From assembly GCA_006386115.1 (NCBI GenBank), contig VFIW01000028.1, positions 404,512 to 468,511 on the forward strand: a stretch of DNA of 64,000 nt, written 5' to 3'. This DNA comes from Globisporangium splendens (taxonomy: Eukaryota; Oomycota; Peronosporomycetes; Pythiales; Pythiaceae). A program made the translations under genes and the position numbers. Of this stretch, positions 23,336 to 34,176 are shown piece after piece (positions within the stretch are counted from its first letter, which is position 1; each line of letters opens with the position of its first letter). The notes beneath the pieces were generated by a model that saw only the letters and a list, made by a program, of their open reading frames with translations, did no database searches and was not told the origin of the DNA.

Positions 23336-26223
23336 ATTTACAACCTGGAGCCTTGAGCAGAAGTTGAGGCGTGAGGGAGGCGAGCGAACAAACAGGGGAG
23401 CGCGCGTCTGGCGTGGGATTTGACTCAAGGGAGAGTTCGCCGCGCTCTCGACTCGAAAAAACGTAGAATGAGCGGCGACAAGATCACGGGGCGACAGAGC
23501 GCACCAAACAATCAAAAGTGCACATGCCGCAGGATGAGGAGGAACGCAGGTGAAGACACGCTCACCCCGCATAATGCGTTTAGCTAGACCATTATGCAAT
23601 TTAAAATAGCTTTTATTGTAGCAATCTTAAAGGATAAGACGCTTTAGGGAAGTTGTAGTGGATATGGGCAGGGTGCAGAAAGTAAGTGAGCTGTTCAATG
23701 TTTGTGGCCACTGCTGCATAAACGGTCCGTGATTATCGCCAAAACGTGGGACTCGACCGTGAACACAGAACAACACCCGCTCACGACGAACACTTGGTGC
23801 TTCACGTAAACGTTGGTGTTGTCTCTGCGCTATTTAGATGTTACAAGCGACAATATGAAGAATAAAAAATGAATACAAATGCCCAAATAAGCTCTGATTA
23901 TAAGCAAGAGCAAACAAGTTGTAGACAGAGAAACTCCTGCGGATCAAGACTTTCCCCACTAGAGACTGAAAGCCCAGAAACACTGCTCTGTTCTTCAGAA
24001 GTCCTTTTTTTAGATTCCACCATGTTGATCTGCTCCAGCAATCAGCGACTTCAAGTTTCCGAGTTGTTTGACAGAAACTCTATTACAGTGCAGACTTTGG
24101 TTTTGTTCTGTTGATATAAAATGAATGATTTTGCTTCTTTTTCTGTTCATGTTTCGCAACGTGAGAAATAAGCTATCCGATAGAACTCGTAGGACCCGGT
24201 CTCGCATTGTTGGCGCAAACCAGTATTTTCGATCATAACACTCTGGAGCACTGCCCACAAACATCGATATTGTGGTCGTGAAGCTTGCAAGCAATCTCTG
24301 GATGTCGTGAACTTGTATGTACCGAATAGGTATTCACTGCCTTCAGTTTCATCATTTGCTGGTACACGTGTGAGATTCAGTATGCTGCATTAATAGCGAA
24401 GAGATGCAAACAAACAGCAAATATTCAGTGTCTGAGTTTTTCTTCGCACGAATCAGTTGCATGCGGTCCAAACGTACAAAGCTTAACGTGATTCACACTG
24501 CCATTCTCATGGATTGCCATCACCGCCATACGATAATGGAAAGGGACTAATCAACTCCAGAAAGTGATCAGTGTTCATTTCTCACATGTAAGTGGAAGTT
24601 CCCTCACTCGGTTACGACTGAGTCGCTCAACTTTCATCGGCAAAGGCAGCAATTTGACCACTTGCGAGGATGTTGTCAGACTCTGAGCTGCCTCTTCTTT
24701 CACCAAGACGGAGCGCTTTGCACTGAGCAAGTGGCGTGCTGTTGGCAGCGGGTCCATTTGAAAGTTGCCTGAACTTGAGGGTTGATCTGCAAGTGTCGTC
24801 TATCTATAAAATGCCCTGGTGGATTTCTACTTACGTTGTGACAAACGACCCCATGTCCACCGGTCAGAATTAGTGGTTGTATCGTGTCTATTTCAGATCC
24901 GCTGTTGACGATCGCTGTTTCACCCAGTGGCCATCAACCTTGGCACAGTTGGACACTCAGCTAGGGTTCTGGCTGTTCGGTGGCCACAATTGTCACCGTT
25001 GTCTCTCTCTCTCTCATCGAGAGAGAGTCTCCAGTACATTTGGAGCTGGTGGGTGGTCGCACCCCATCCCGTGCGAACGATTACGCCCCGCCTACGTGAT
25101 CTCTTTCGAAATCATCAAATCCTGGTGCATGTCGCTCGTTTTGTTCGGTTTGAGAGTGACTATTGTGACCGAACAGAGCATCCTCCTGATATGTCTCGTC
25201 TGAGTCCACTATTTGTGTGCGGAGAGGGATGACAGTGAAGAGTTTCGCAGGGAGAACCCAAACGCACCATGCCAAGGTCGCGAAGCACCGGAGCATGAAG
25301 AGTGCGGGGTGCCCTCCGGAGAAATCCTCGAGCGAACCCACGAAGCATACACAGACCCAGATCGCCCAATCTATTGTCTCCCCCTTGAGGGGAACATGCA
25401 CAGCGCTGCCGTTGTGCGCAGTGGAGTGAAATACAGTCACGAGCGACCGAGCGGTGCGAGGGGAGAGCCCTCGATTTGCATCTGTGGAGATGCTTCGGGG
25501 ATGCTTCACTTTGTTTTGCTACTTTTTATTCGGCTTCAGTCTGTCGTCGTATTCGGTTGCAGCAACTCATCAAAGCGTGTCAGAAGGATGCTCCATCACA
25601 ATAGCACGTGCCTTTCTGTTTTCTTCGCCTAGTCTTTGAGCTGGTGTACGTGGGAAAAGCAAGAGAGCGGCGTTGTTGCCTGCTCTTGAACACCCATTGA
25701 TTGGAAGGTAAGCTGGGAACGCGACACAGAACGCTGAGGGGGCTCATGGCTGCCCAGCAAAGCCATTCTGTGCCTGGGTGTTCAGCTCGTCAATTCCTAT
25801 TCCAAGTCATCTGTTGAATTTCGCTTTTTTTGTTGGAGCACAGCTCAAAAAACGATCAGGGTCATACAAATGCCGTGATTAACTTGTCCCACTTGGTGGT
25901 GCATGGATGCGATTGCAGTTGAATCCGGATTCTGTTGGTCCCACCCACCCGAGCCCGTAGACGAAAGATTGCAGCCTTCGACTTTGCAATTTGGTTGGTG
26001 GGTACCGACGACACTCAAAGCCTCGGCCAATGAAGGTCTCGGCTCTCATCTAATCAGCAAACGTTTGAATCTCATCCTCTTGTTGCAGCCTCTTGTTGCA
26101 GCCTCTTGTTGCAGCTTTCACAACTTTGCCTTCCTTCTATAAGCCACGCACCAGGTTTTGCGATTCCCCACAGCACTTTCATCTAATATGGTTACTCAGC
26201 TGATCTCTCCAGAGCGGCTAAGT
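23336..26223. other. intergenic, no gene recognised
   Basis: This 2.9-kb stretch lies upstream of the M96/START-like gene and downstream of the PHD-protein gene. It holds a short TC/GA mirror at 25001-25029 (CTCTCTCTCTCTC ATC GAGAGAGAG) and a CTTGTTGCAGC unit repeated three times at 26081-26117. Frames of up to 142 codons show no known family. Confidence 0.45.
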
Positions 26224-29200
26224 TTATACGCCGTCCAATATGACAACTTCTCGCTGGACCTGCTCCGACTCAGTGCTCTGTCCTGCTGCTGTTGTTGGTG
26301 CTGTTATTGGCGCTGCTGGTCCTGTGCTGGAGAGATCTAAGGTCGTTGTAGCACGAGGAACCGCGTTGTTCTCGCTGATGCCCCCGCCCGCCACCGCATC
26401 ACTAGCCGACGCGACACTATCTGTACCGGCAGCATCCTCTCCTGTAGTGGCCGTTCCACGTGGCTTATCTCGTGACTCGCGGTCCAGTTGGTCCTGTAGC
26501 TCGGCATAATTGTCGAGCACCTCGGAAATCGCTGCCTGGAAACTCTCCGGAGTCGTGAATCCGCGCGAATACTTGGACTTTTGCTCATTCGAGAGCAACT
26601 CCTCGGTGATTCTCTTGGTCACCTCCTGGAACGATTTATCCACCGTGGCCGTACTGACATCCAAAAACGCTTTCCATCGCTGCATGGACTTCGTCGAAGC
26701 GCCAGTGAGCAGTGGATTGCTCTCGCTGGTCTCGTTTTCGTCGTCGCTGTCGCTCTCATCAGCCGAGTCGTCGTTCTCCTCACCCTTCGATTCCTCTACG
26801 TCTCGAGACGAGTCCGCATCGTCGTCCATGGTTTCGCTTCGCTTTCTTTTACGTTTATCAGCTTTCGATGATCGCAAAGCACTGAGCATATCGACCACTT
26901 CGTCGCGTGCGGTTTCCGTGAGTTCACTGTCGTCGATCATCCCATCGAGCTCACAATTCCAGCAGATCTTCTCGTCGCCATACTCCTTTGCACACTTTTT
27001 GTGATAGTATTTATTGCACTCGTTGCAGTGAGTCAGTGTTTTCACCCACTTCTTCTCTTCACACAGCACGCAGGGCTCCAATTGCCTTGCCATCCGACGG
27101 CGGTCAAGCTTTACTACACCAACAGGACCGGTCGCGTCATGCTGTGGATGTTGGGCTGACACTGAACCATTTCCGACCTGGTTCCTTCCATGAAGCGGTT
27201 CTGAGAGCTCACTTGATAACGATACTGTTCCATGCGTCTGGACGTTTCTCAAGACTAGGGCAGTTGGCGTTGGTGGCTCACTGATATCGTCGCCATCGCT
27301 GCTGTGGTCGTCCGAGTCCGAGTCGCTGAGATTCGTCAAATCCACCACTTCCAGAAGCTGCTGCTGGAGCTGGAGCGTCACGTCTTCGTCATTTATTGGC
27401 TCATCTTCGTCGCCTTCGACAAAATCCTTCATAAATATCATGAAATCCGCATTGCAATCACCCAACGCAGCAGGCTTCGTCATCTTCTTGACTAAAACGA
27501 TGGCGTGTGTTTGCATTTTCTCTTTCACAGAGGCGTTGCCAACACCAGTGTCGATATCTTGTTTCATGGACTGAGGCTCGTTGGAAAGCGACACGATAGC
27601 AACTGGGGTAATTTTCTTTCTCGGTTGCAACGTCGTGGCCTGCTTTGATTCGTTCAACCCCGGAGCACTGCTTATCGTTGCATCACTAGGCTGCTGCACA
27701 GTCGTAGTGCTCGCTGCTGGCACTGAACTTGGCACAGTCGTCGTCGATCCTGTCGAAGATGGTGGTAGCTGGCTTGTCGCGATACTTGCTGTAGAAGAAG
27801 GATGCGCGGTGGCGACCTGAGGCTCTTTTGGGGCTTGATCTGACAAACTTGCTGGTTGAGATGCAACTGGTGCAGATCTCAACAGATTTGACTCGGTGCC
27901 TTGAGTCTGCTGTGACGATGATTTTCGACCATTAGCGATTTCAGCATTCGCTGGTGTTCTTGATGCATTGGAAGCAGCTGCTTGAGACGGTAAACTTGCT
28001 GGTGCGCTTGATCGCTCTGAAACAACCGGTTGCACATTAGAAGGCGTTGATTGAGGTGCTGGTATCCTCGACCGCTCGACAACAGTTTCTTCAGGCAGCG
28101 TACTTGGAGGTAGTACGTTTGCTTTATTTGCGTGCACTGGTTGTGGTGGATCACTTGTGAGCGCGGCGCTAGGCTGATTCGGAGGTTTGGACGAAGTATT
28201 CTCTGCTGATGGTCTAGGTTGCTGCGGAGCAGCAGTAGAGACTCTTGGAGGTACACTTGTTGGTACATTCAATCGCTCGGCCACAACTGGTTGTGACGGA
28301 GCAGTTGCTGGAACACTAGGCTGAGTTAGTGGACCTGAGACACTAGGTGCATCTCCAGAGACTACACTTTGTCCTCGGCTAGCAGCTCCAGGATCTGATC
28401 CGCCGCTAGATCTCGTGGCGGGACCCACATCAGATGCACCAGTGCGGGGTGGCAAATCGTTTTGCGTCGCCGTGGCTTTGCTTCTTCTGGCGACATGGAG
28501 ACCATCTTGCACCGTCGAGAAATCTCGCGGGTTAAACTCGATCGATTGGAAGATCCGAGACTGGAAAAGACCGTCGCACATCGAGATTTGCTCTTGGCTG
28601 TCTTCGTCGTCGCCAAGTTCAATCGCTTGGTCTTCGCAGACCCCCGACGCTGTTCTCTTCAACGTACCAGACCGTCTCGGGAGCACCGTACTCGCTACAA
28701 CTGACGGTTGGACTACAGACGGAGTCGCCGGAACGGGATTGCGACCTGCTACCACTGACGGAGTTTCTTGCCTCACAGGTACATCAGCTCGTTGCGGCTC
28801 AGGAATTGGCCGTGAGTTCGATTGAGCCCCTGGAAGAGATGGCGTTGCCGTCCCCACAGTAGGAACAACCGTTTGGTTTACAGAAGATGATGACGACGTA
28901 CCCGCTGCTCCTGCAGACGAAGGTCGATTCGCTCGCGCAGTTCGAGTTGCGTGAGCCGCATCACCTGGCGCAAAATCGGATGGGTCGAATTCGATCACAG
29001 GAAAACAGCGACTTAAAAACGGCAATCTTCCATCGTAACCCAGCGTTGGTTCGCTACTTTGGGGTGACGCAGCAGTCTCTGGAATGGAGACTCGGGGTGC
29101 TGGAGCTACAGTAGTAGCGCTACCTTGTGCGGCTCCTGCTATCTGTTTTGCGACTGGTTCGCTCGAAGTAGGTGGCTTGGTGGTGGTCTCTGACTGTGGC

Positions 29201-30060
29201 TTTGACGCGGTCTTTCCATTGTCGACCGGTTTGACCTCAGCATCGTCTTCTTCTTCATCGGACGATATTAGATCAATGATCTCGCGCGTCTGCACCGGCC
29301 GGAGCCGCTTGTTCAGTCGCGACGCAGCAGGAGTAGTCGAAGAGATCACTGACACCCCGCCGTTGTTTCCCACCAGCGTCGCCAGACTGCCCTTCTCATC
29401 GTCAGCTGTAGTACTGGAACTACTCACTGTTGTTGCTGTTGCTGAGCTCTCGGTGGCGCGCTGTCGTTCTTGGATTCGCTCACGTAAGACCGTGACCTGC
29501 TGCTCTTGCTGAGAGCTACTGCCATTGGACTGAGACGACCCCATTGCCTGTGAAGAACTCGCAGCCTCTGTAAGCGAACTGGACCGCTGCAACGAACCTG
29601 TCGGTCTACTATCGGGGACGATCACAGGCAACGAATTGGCGCGCGCTACCGTGCGTCTCGCGGTTTGCTGGGAGTTCCCGGACGTCGAGGTTGCTGACTG
29701 CTGGCTGCTGCTGGCATTCGTTTTACGATACGAGTCAATCGGGAGACCGTGACGCAAACCCTTGGCGATCCCCGTACGCGGCGGCGGCTGCTGCGCTTTC
29801 AGGATCGCAGTCGTTCTCGGCGACGTAGACGATGCTGCTGCTGTCGTCGACTTGCTACTGCTTGTGCTTCCGCTCGCAGCTGGACGACAGGACTCGCACG
29901 TCGCCTCCTGGCTGAAGTTCAGTCGCCCGCACACCGAGCACGTGATGTCCGCCGACCTCGCGCTTGCGGATTTACTTGCTGCTGCTGCTGTCGGTGCTGG
30001 CGGTGGACGCGACTGGGATTTGCTGTTGCTGCTGCGATTGTGATGTGCGCGGCCACTCAT
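26224..30060 (-). CDS. large disordered protein with RanBP2-type and PHD zinc fingers
   Basis: This is a single uninterrupted exon from ATG 30060, 1278 residues; upstream open frame lacks an ATG. A RanBP2-type finger lies at residues 41-58 (CSVCGRLNFSQEATCESC). A PHD-like Cys/His finger lies at about 995-1040 (LEPCVLCEEKKW..., HCNECNKYYHKKCAKEYG, ICWNCELDG). Most of the rest is Ser/Pro/Thr/Gln-rich and disordered. Two blocks share the pattern R-x-F-x-x-IEF-(D/N)-P-x-DF (near 345 and 500). SUMO-interaction-like motifs are EIIDLISSDEEEDD (about 260) and EVVDLTNLSDSDSDD (about 905); the C terminus REVVILDGV resembles a third. KADKRKRKRSE after the PHD looks like a nuclear signal. A chromatin role is inferred from the PHD finger only; I do not recognise an orthologue. 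Confidence 0.75.
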   Translation of the reverse strand: MSGRAHHNRSSNSKSQSRPPPAPTAAAASKSASARSADITCSVCGRLNFSQEATCESCRPAASGSTSSSKSTTAAASSTSPRTTAILKAQQPPPRTGIAKGLRHGLPIDSYRKTNASSSQQSATSTSGNSQQTARRTVARANSLPVIVPDSRPTGSLQRSSSLTEAASSSQAMGSSQSNGSSSQQEQQVTVLRERIQERQRATESSATATTVSSSSTTADDEKGSLATLVGNNGGVSVISSTTPAASRLNKRLRPVQTREIIDLISSDEEEDDAEVKPVDNGKTASKPQSETTTKPPTSSEPVAKQIAGAAQGSATTVAPAPRVSIPETAASPQSSEPTLGYDGRLPFLSRCFPVIEFDPSDFAPGDAAHATRTARANRPSSAGAAGTSSSSSVNQTVVPTVGTATPSLPGAQSNSRPIPEPQRADVPVRQETPSVVAGRNPVPATPSVVQPSVVASTVLPRRSGTLKRTASGVCEDQAIELGDDEDSQEQISMCDGLFQSRIFQSIEFNPRDFSTVQDGLHVARRSKATATQNDLPPRTGASDVGPATRSSGGSDPGAASRGQSVVSGDAPSVSGPLTQPSVPATAPSQPVVAERLNVPTSVPPRVSTAAPQQPRPSAENTSSKPPNQPSAALTSDPPQPVHANKANVLPPSTLPEETVVERSRIPAPQSTPSNVQPVVSERSSAPASLPSQAAASNASRTPANAEIANGRKSSSQQTQGTESNLLRSAPVASQPASLSDQAPKEPQVATAHPSSTASIATSQLPPSSTGSTTTVPSSVPAASTTTVQQPSDATISSAPGLNESKQATTLQPRKKITPVAIVSLSNEPQSMKQDIDTGVGNASVKEKMQTHAIVLVKKMTKPAALGDCNADFMIFMKDFVEGDEDEPINDEDVTLQLQQQLLEVVDLTNLSDSDSDDHSSDGDDISEPPTPTALVLRNVQTHGTVSLSSELSEPLHGRNQVGNGSVSAQHPQHDATGPVGVVKLDRRRMARQLEPCVLCEEKKWVKTLTHCNECNKYYHKKCAKEYGDEKICWNCELDGMIDDSELTETARDEVVDMLSALRSSKADKRKRKRSETMDDDADSSRDVEESKGEENDDSADESDSDDENETSESNPLLTGASTKSMQRWKAFLDVSTATVDKSFQEVTKRITEELLSNEQKSKYSRGFTTPESFQAAISEVLDNYAELQDQLDRESRDKPRGTATTGEDAAGTDSVASASDAVAGGGISENNAVPRATTTLDLSSTGPAAPITAPTTAAGQSTESEQVQREVVILDGV

Positions 30061-30725
30061 TCTGCGCTTTGCATGGACGGCGGACACTCGAGATGGAGAC
30101 ACGCACACACGCGATACACACACACCGCAGTCTCGTACACAGGAGACTGACGGCCGCAGGGAAGACACGCGAGAGCTCTGGTGGTGGATCAAGCGCCACC
30201 GATGGCTTCGACCAGCAGATTAGCGCGCGTTAGCTGCTCCAATTGGAGACGAGGAACCGAGGGAAGGGCAGGGTTTTGCTTGGCAGGAAGGCACTGTTCA
30301 TTGCCCTTGATGAATACTGCGTCGTAATACGAATATATAGAATCTGAACGAGTTAGTTGTAGGTCTGATTGAGCTAAAGTGCTACTATTATATTTGAGCA
30401 GTGTACGAAGTGTTGCAGTGACATTGTTAGAAGGTTTCAGCTTCCAATCGATTAAGTACGAAATACCGGTTTATCTGCGGTATGTGACTGAAATGATGAA
30501 ATAGAAGACCGAGTTGAGCAAGGATTTGTATCACCACACAAACCGCCGAGTGCCCATTCCAGACAAACTTGAGTAAACGTGCACGACAAACTTGCATGCT
30601 CCTCTACGATCAAGGCCGGTTGGGCGATACTCTGCGCCGTGCTGGGGACAGTGCGGTGGTCATTCGACAGCAAAAGCGTCACATGCCTCTAGGGTTTCTG
30701 TACCCACAATCTAAACACTTGGTCG
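30061..30725. other. intergenic, no gene recognised
   Basis: This is upstream sequence of the PHD-finger gene and 5' flank of LINE copy 3. No clear Inr+FPR element or coding frame was seen. Confidence 0.4.
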
Positions 30726-32729
30726 ATGATCAATCTCAGCTCTAAAATGTCTGACAGGCTTCCAGGTATCATCGCTGAAGGACGAAAGCTACGTGGGACA
30801 TTCTGTGCAGAATGGCTGTCATACATGACCTCGACTGCAGATGGGTGGCTTCTTGATTCCAATGGCTCCCCTTACAAGCTTGCTCACACATCATTATCAG
30901 TTGGAACAGCACAACTGGGCGACATACTTCGATGGGAATGGATAAGACCAGGAGTGCTTAACTTCATCCCAACATGTGGAATCTCCGGATCCTCCCGGCC
31001 GTCTATTCGAGCGCTCGAGCGGTTATGTGCTACGTTGGTATCCAACTTCCCACAGCTTCTGTATCGACCACAGCAAGCAAATGTGCTTCGGCTGTACAAC
31101 GGGCAACGTCATTACAACCACGAATGGCATCTGCACACCAGCGAAGCAACTCTGACCCACATCGACACGACCCTAGTCAAAGCTACGCATACAGTTCACT
31201 CCGCAATGGACTGTGACGTCATGGCAACAAGAGACTTGAACGGGCAGAAGGTCTCGTTCCATGCACATCCACGTTTCACAAGAATCGTACAACTATGGGG
31301 TGGCAACGGACGATATAATACGACCAGATCTTTCTATCGGCAACAAGTTGCAGCAACGAGGACACAAATTGGCAAAGATACTCGAGATGCAACAGTCAAC
31401 AAAGCTGTCCATACAGCAGGATCTCTGTGGCCAGGACTGCAATTAATCCAGTGGAGCGAATTACACACCATCCCAGGGATTACTGTTTATACGGCTCAGA
31501 CTCTTCTCCGGCTGAAAGCCAACCGACTCTCCATGTGGAACTATGAGAAAGCTGATCTATCCTGCTCGAATCCCGAATGCTCCCAAGTTGTCCAATCTTC
31601 TGTTCAACATCTATTCTTGGAGTGTCCGAAAGCCAAACTGGTGTGGAACTACTTTTGTGCGCTATGGGCGAAGATCGGAATCGCTCCTGGTCACGACCCC
31701 GCAATCTGGATCTTCAGTCTGGATCTACCAGATACTCCAAGGCATGCATGGACCTCGATCAAGAGACACATTATCGGACACAAGTTCTCCAATGAACATC
31801 TCCAAGATCATCTCTATTCCGTCGCACACATGCTGTGGCGATATATGAGCGCGTCGCTCATACATGCCATTTGGTGTGCGCATCTGCGACGCATGGATTC
31901 GGATCCAATCAAATCGACTGCTGAGATGGCTATCATGATGACCAGATTAGAGGCAGGAATGCGAAACCTCACACGACTCGCTGAAGCGCAAGCTGGAGAC
32001 TCGGACGGTCACACGATTGCAGCAGTTCTCAAGGCATATGTCGACTGCTTTCTCAGCCAAACCGACGCCATCCCCTTGACTCCAAGTGATACTCGCGGCG
32101 TTTACCTGTTGTTTTTCGATGGCGGATCACGCGGCAATCCAGGACCAGGAGGGACTGGATCCATTATCGTGCGTATCCACAAGGACTCGCACACAGCCAG
32201 TTTAATTTGGGCCGCGAGCATGGCGTATAGCAGGAAGGACACGACCAACAACTTTGCCGAGTACTGGGGTCTCATACATGGACTCCGAGAAGCCCAACAC
32301 AGTCACTTCGAACCGTTGTACGTGATTGGAGACAGTGCACTCATTATCTCCCAACAGAGAATGCATCGGTCCCCTCGACAGCACCGATTGGCACGTTTAT
32401 ACCAGACAAGTCGACGACTCGCGGATTGCATCGACATCCGAGGATGGTACTATCACTACCGTGGCTTCAACAAGATGGCGGACTCAGTCGCCAACCTAGC
32501 CATGGACACCAGAACCTCAACGCAGGTTCACTTCCCAACTCATCGAGCTGCTTTCAACAATCTCACTCAGGATCTTGACAACGACGTCATGCATTGGCTT
32601 ATGCGAAGTTCGGAAGACCCAAGGTCATTGGACAACACAAGGCAGCCTCACATAGGACCAAGAGAACATGCCATCCCGGTCAAAGATTATTTAGCATTCA
32701 GAAGTGATCTATTGCAATCCGCGCTGTAG
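30726..32729 (+). CDS. LINE ORF2 C-terminal part with zinc-binding and RNase H domains
   Basis: This is 667 codons from an internal ATG that is not a native start. The first ~270 residues are LINE ORF2 sequence absent from copy 2. A zinc-binding block CSNPECSQVVQSSVQHLFLE followed by C-P-K-A-K lies at about 280-303. The RNase H domain (about 455-600) has DGGSRGNPGPGGTG with the first catalytic Asp, NNFAEYWGLIHGLREA with the catalytic Glu, and VIGDSALI with the third acidic residue; the full DED set is present. As an isolated 5'-truncated copy it is probably untranslated. Confidence 0.7.
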   Translation: MINLSSKMSDRLPGIIAEGRKLRGTFCAEWLSYMTSTADGWLLDSNGSPYKLAHTSLSVGTAQLGDILRWEWIRPGVLNFIPTCGISGSSRPSIRALERLCATLVSNFPQLLYRPQQANVLRLYNGQRHYNHEWHLHTSEATLTHIDTTLVKATHTVHSAMDCDVMATRDLNGQKVSFHAHPRFTRIVQLWGGNGRYNTTRSFYRQQVAATRTQIGKDTRDATVNKAVHTAGSLWPGLQLIQWSELHTIPGITVYTAQTLLRLKANRLSMWNYEKADLSCSNPECSQVVQSSVQHLFLECPKAKLVWNYFCALWAKIGIAPGHDPAIWIFSLDLPDTPRHAWTSIKRHIIGHKFSNEHLQDHLYSVAHMLWRYMSASLIHAIWCAHLRRMDSDPIKSTAEMAIMMTRLEAGMRNLTRLAEAQAGDSDGHTIAAVLKAYVDCFLSQTDAIPLTPSDTRGVYLLFFDGGSRGNPGPGGTGSIIVRIHKDSHTASLIWAASMAYSRKDTTNNFAEYWGLIHGLREAQHSHFEPLYVIGDSALIISQQRMHRSPRQHRLARLYQTSRRLADCIDIRGWYYHYRGFNKMADSVANLAMDTRTSTQVHFPTHRAAFNNLTQDLDNDVMHWLMRSSEDPRSLDNTRQPHIGPREHAIPVKDYLAFRSDLLQSAL

Positions 32730-32830
32730 ACACATTTACACTCCGATATGAAATTCGTAATGAAGATTAGGTAGGAGAATGGATATTGCAGGTCACGACG
32801 ATGAACCTAAACATACCTCACCTTATAAAG
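30726..32830 (+). mobile_element. 5'-truncated L1-type LINE (copy 3) with open frame
   Basis: This copy corresponds to the 3' third of the LINE. One frame stays open from about 30726 to 32729, followed by a 3' UTR ending in CCTAAACATACCTCACCTTA at about 32825. It is in the same orientation as copy 1 and opposite to copy 2. The left edge is approximate because copy 2 has lost the matching sequence. It is the best preserved of the three copies over the zinc-binding and RNase H domains. Confidence 0.8.
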
Positions 32831-33104
32831 GATACAAGATGCAAACAAGCTCAGTGGCTGGACCTTTTCGCATCAGAATTTACGAGTGGTTCTGACGATC
32901 CGGATATCGCACTGAATGGATCTCCGCTATCCGGCATGGTAAACTGAACTGCTCTTTTTGCCAGGACCCACTGAAATGAACAGACCAGGGTTTTTGCAAG
33001 CCGAAAAGCAGGTTTTTATTCATTTGTGAGGTTAAAAAGTCATCGACCCAAATGAAAATGAACTGCGGATGAGTTGCACCAAATCAAATGAACAGAAAAG
33101 AGAA
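32831..33104. other. short intergenic stretch, nothing recognised
   Basis: This sequence lies between the LINE 3' end and the stop of a small minus-strand gene. It is AT-richer and holds no frame of note. Confidence 0.4.
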
Positions 33105-33233
33105 TCACTGCCCCAAAACCATGTCGTCGTCGCTGGCGCGGAAGGCATAGAGGACGCGTCTCTTGGCGGTCTCCCTCTCGAAGCGCTTCGCCTCGCGCAG
33201 TGTGGCGCGGTCTTGCGCAGTGCCTTGGGTCAT
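33105..33233 (-). CDS. small protein of 42 residues, unknown
   Basis: ATG 33233 to TGA 33105, 43 codons. Two things set it apart from random frames. Its codons are strongly C/G-ending, like the clear genes here, and a core promoter matching the oomycete Inr+FPR consensus sits about 38 nt upstream. The product is very charged (TLREAKRFERETAKRRVLYA, then FRASDDDMVLGQ): a basic helix followed by an acidic tail, with no signal peptide and no membrane segment. I do not recognise a family. It could be a complete small protein or the only exon I can see of a longer gene. No intron signals are obvious within it. Confidence 0.5.
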   Translation of the reverse strand: MTQGTAQDRATLREAKRFERETAKRRVLYAFRASDDDMVLGQ

Positions 33234-33254
33234 CGACGCTTCAGTGTGTGGTCA

Positions 33255-33273
33255 GGGTGAAATGCGAAGTGAG
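33255..33273 (-). promoter_or_regulatory. oomycete Inr+FPR core promoter
   Basis: On the minus strand CTCACTTCGCATTTCACCC contains TCACTTC (Inr, YCAYTYY), then G, then CATTT (FPR, CAWTTT in five of six positions). It lies about 38 nt before the ATG of the 42-residue gene. Confidence 0.55.
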
Positions 33274-34091
33274 AATAGCAGAACTGTGCGCTCACGCAGA
33301 AGCAAGTGCGAGGAACGCGCGAAAGCAAGACACCCTGAGCTCCCGCCTTTGTGTTCATCGTGGCATTCCCGCCTCCGCATGTGTGCATTGGATTTCCCGT
33401 CTGGTTCATTTTACATGGGATAAATACCGGTGTGACCAAAATAGTTTGGGACAAATGCCGCATGCTGACCTGTGAAGTGCCTGGCAAAAGGTGTATTGGC
33501 TGTCCGATTGTGACGGTTTATGAACCACATCAAATGGCTCCTCCCTCCCTCAACGAATTGAGTGTTGGATGCCGCGCCATTTGACCCTGTGCGTGTGAGT
33601 AACGCACCCCATTGACATGATAGGGTAGCTGTTTACTGTCGGCTCACCTGACAAAACGCGACTGGCACTTCGCAATACAGTGCGAGAATAATGGAATGGC
33701 GTGCATTTCTGTGTACTGCACGACAGGGCAACGCCCATATCGAAACGGCGGCTGGGGCATGTTGCACGCTGACATGCCACGCATCTGCTGTTTCGCATCC
33801 CCCTCGTGGTAGCAGAGTAGCGTGGTACTGTGTGTAGTGATTCATCGATGGGGGTCCAAGTGATGCGAGTTTTTTCGGCGAGGCGTTTGTATCCCACAAG
33901 CTGCTTTCCTACCCCAGCTTGGGACCAAACCAGTGCGACGTTCCCTTTCTTTGCCCCCGCAATAAATCATTACACGACTCGGCAACAAGTTCACGTTTAC
34001 AGACGTGAGTGTGTATCTCTCGAGCTGTACGTTTCCTCTTCCAATCATATGCCTATTCGTTTGCATGTGCTTTCAGTCAGCGCGGCATAGC
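33274..34091. other. intergenic between divergent genes
   Basis: This is a shared upstream region of the small gene and the protease at 34177. Several short frames are without recognisable content. Confidence 0.4.
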
Positions 34092-34108
34092 TTCATTCCC
34101 ACTTTTGC
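34092..34108 (+). promoter_or_regulatory. oomycete Inr+FPR-like core promoter
   Basis: TTCATTCCCACTTTTGC contains TCATTCC (perfect Inr) followed by CACTTTTGC, close to the FPR. The predicted start near 34095 gives an ~80-nt leader before the ATG at 34177. Confidence 0.5.
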
Positions 34109-34176
34109 CGAGTGACGCACACACCACAGCACGCCGAGCACCAGACGCTGCACAACCAAGAAATTAACTGACGAAG

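Noticed and set aside
29749..30150. 133-codon plus-strand Arg/Cys-rich frame opposite the start of the PHD protein
   Set aside because: Low-complexity shadow of Ser/Ala/Gln repeats on the minus strand.
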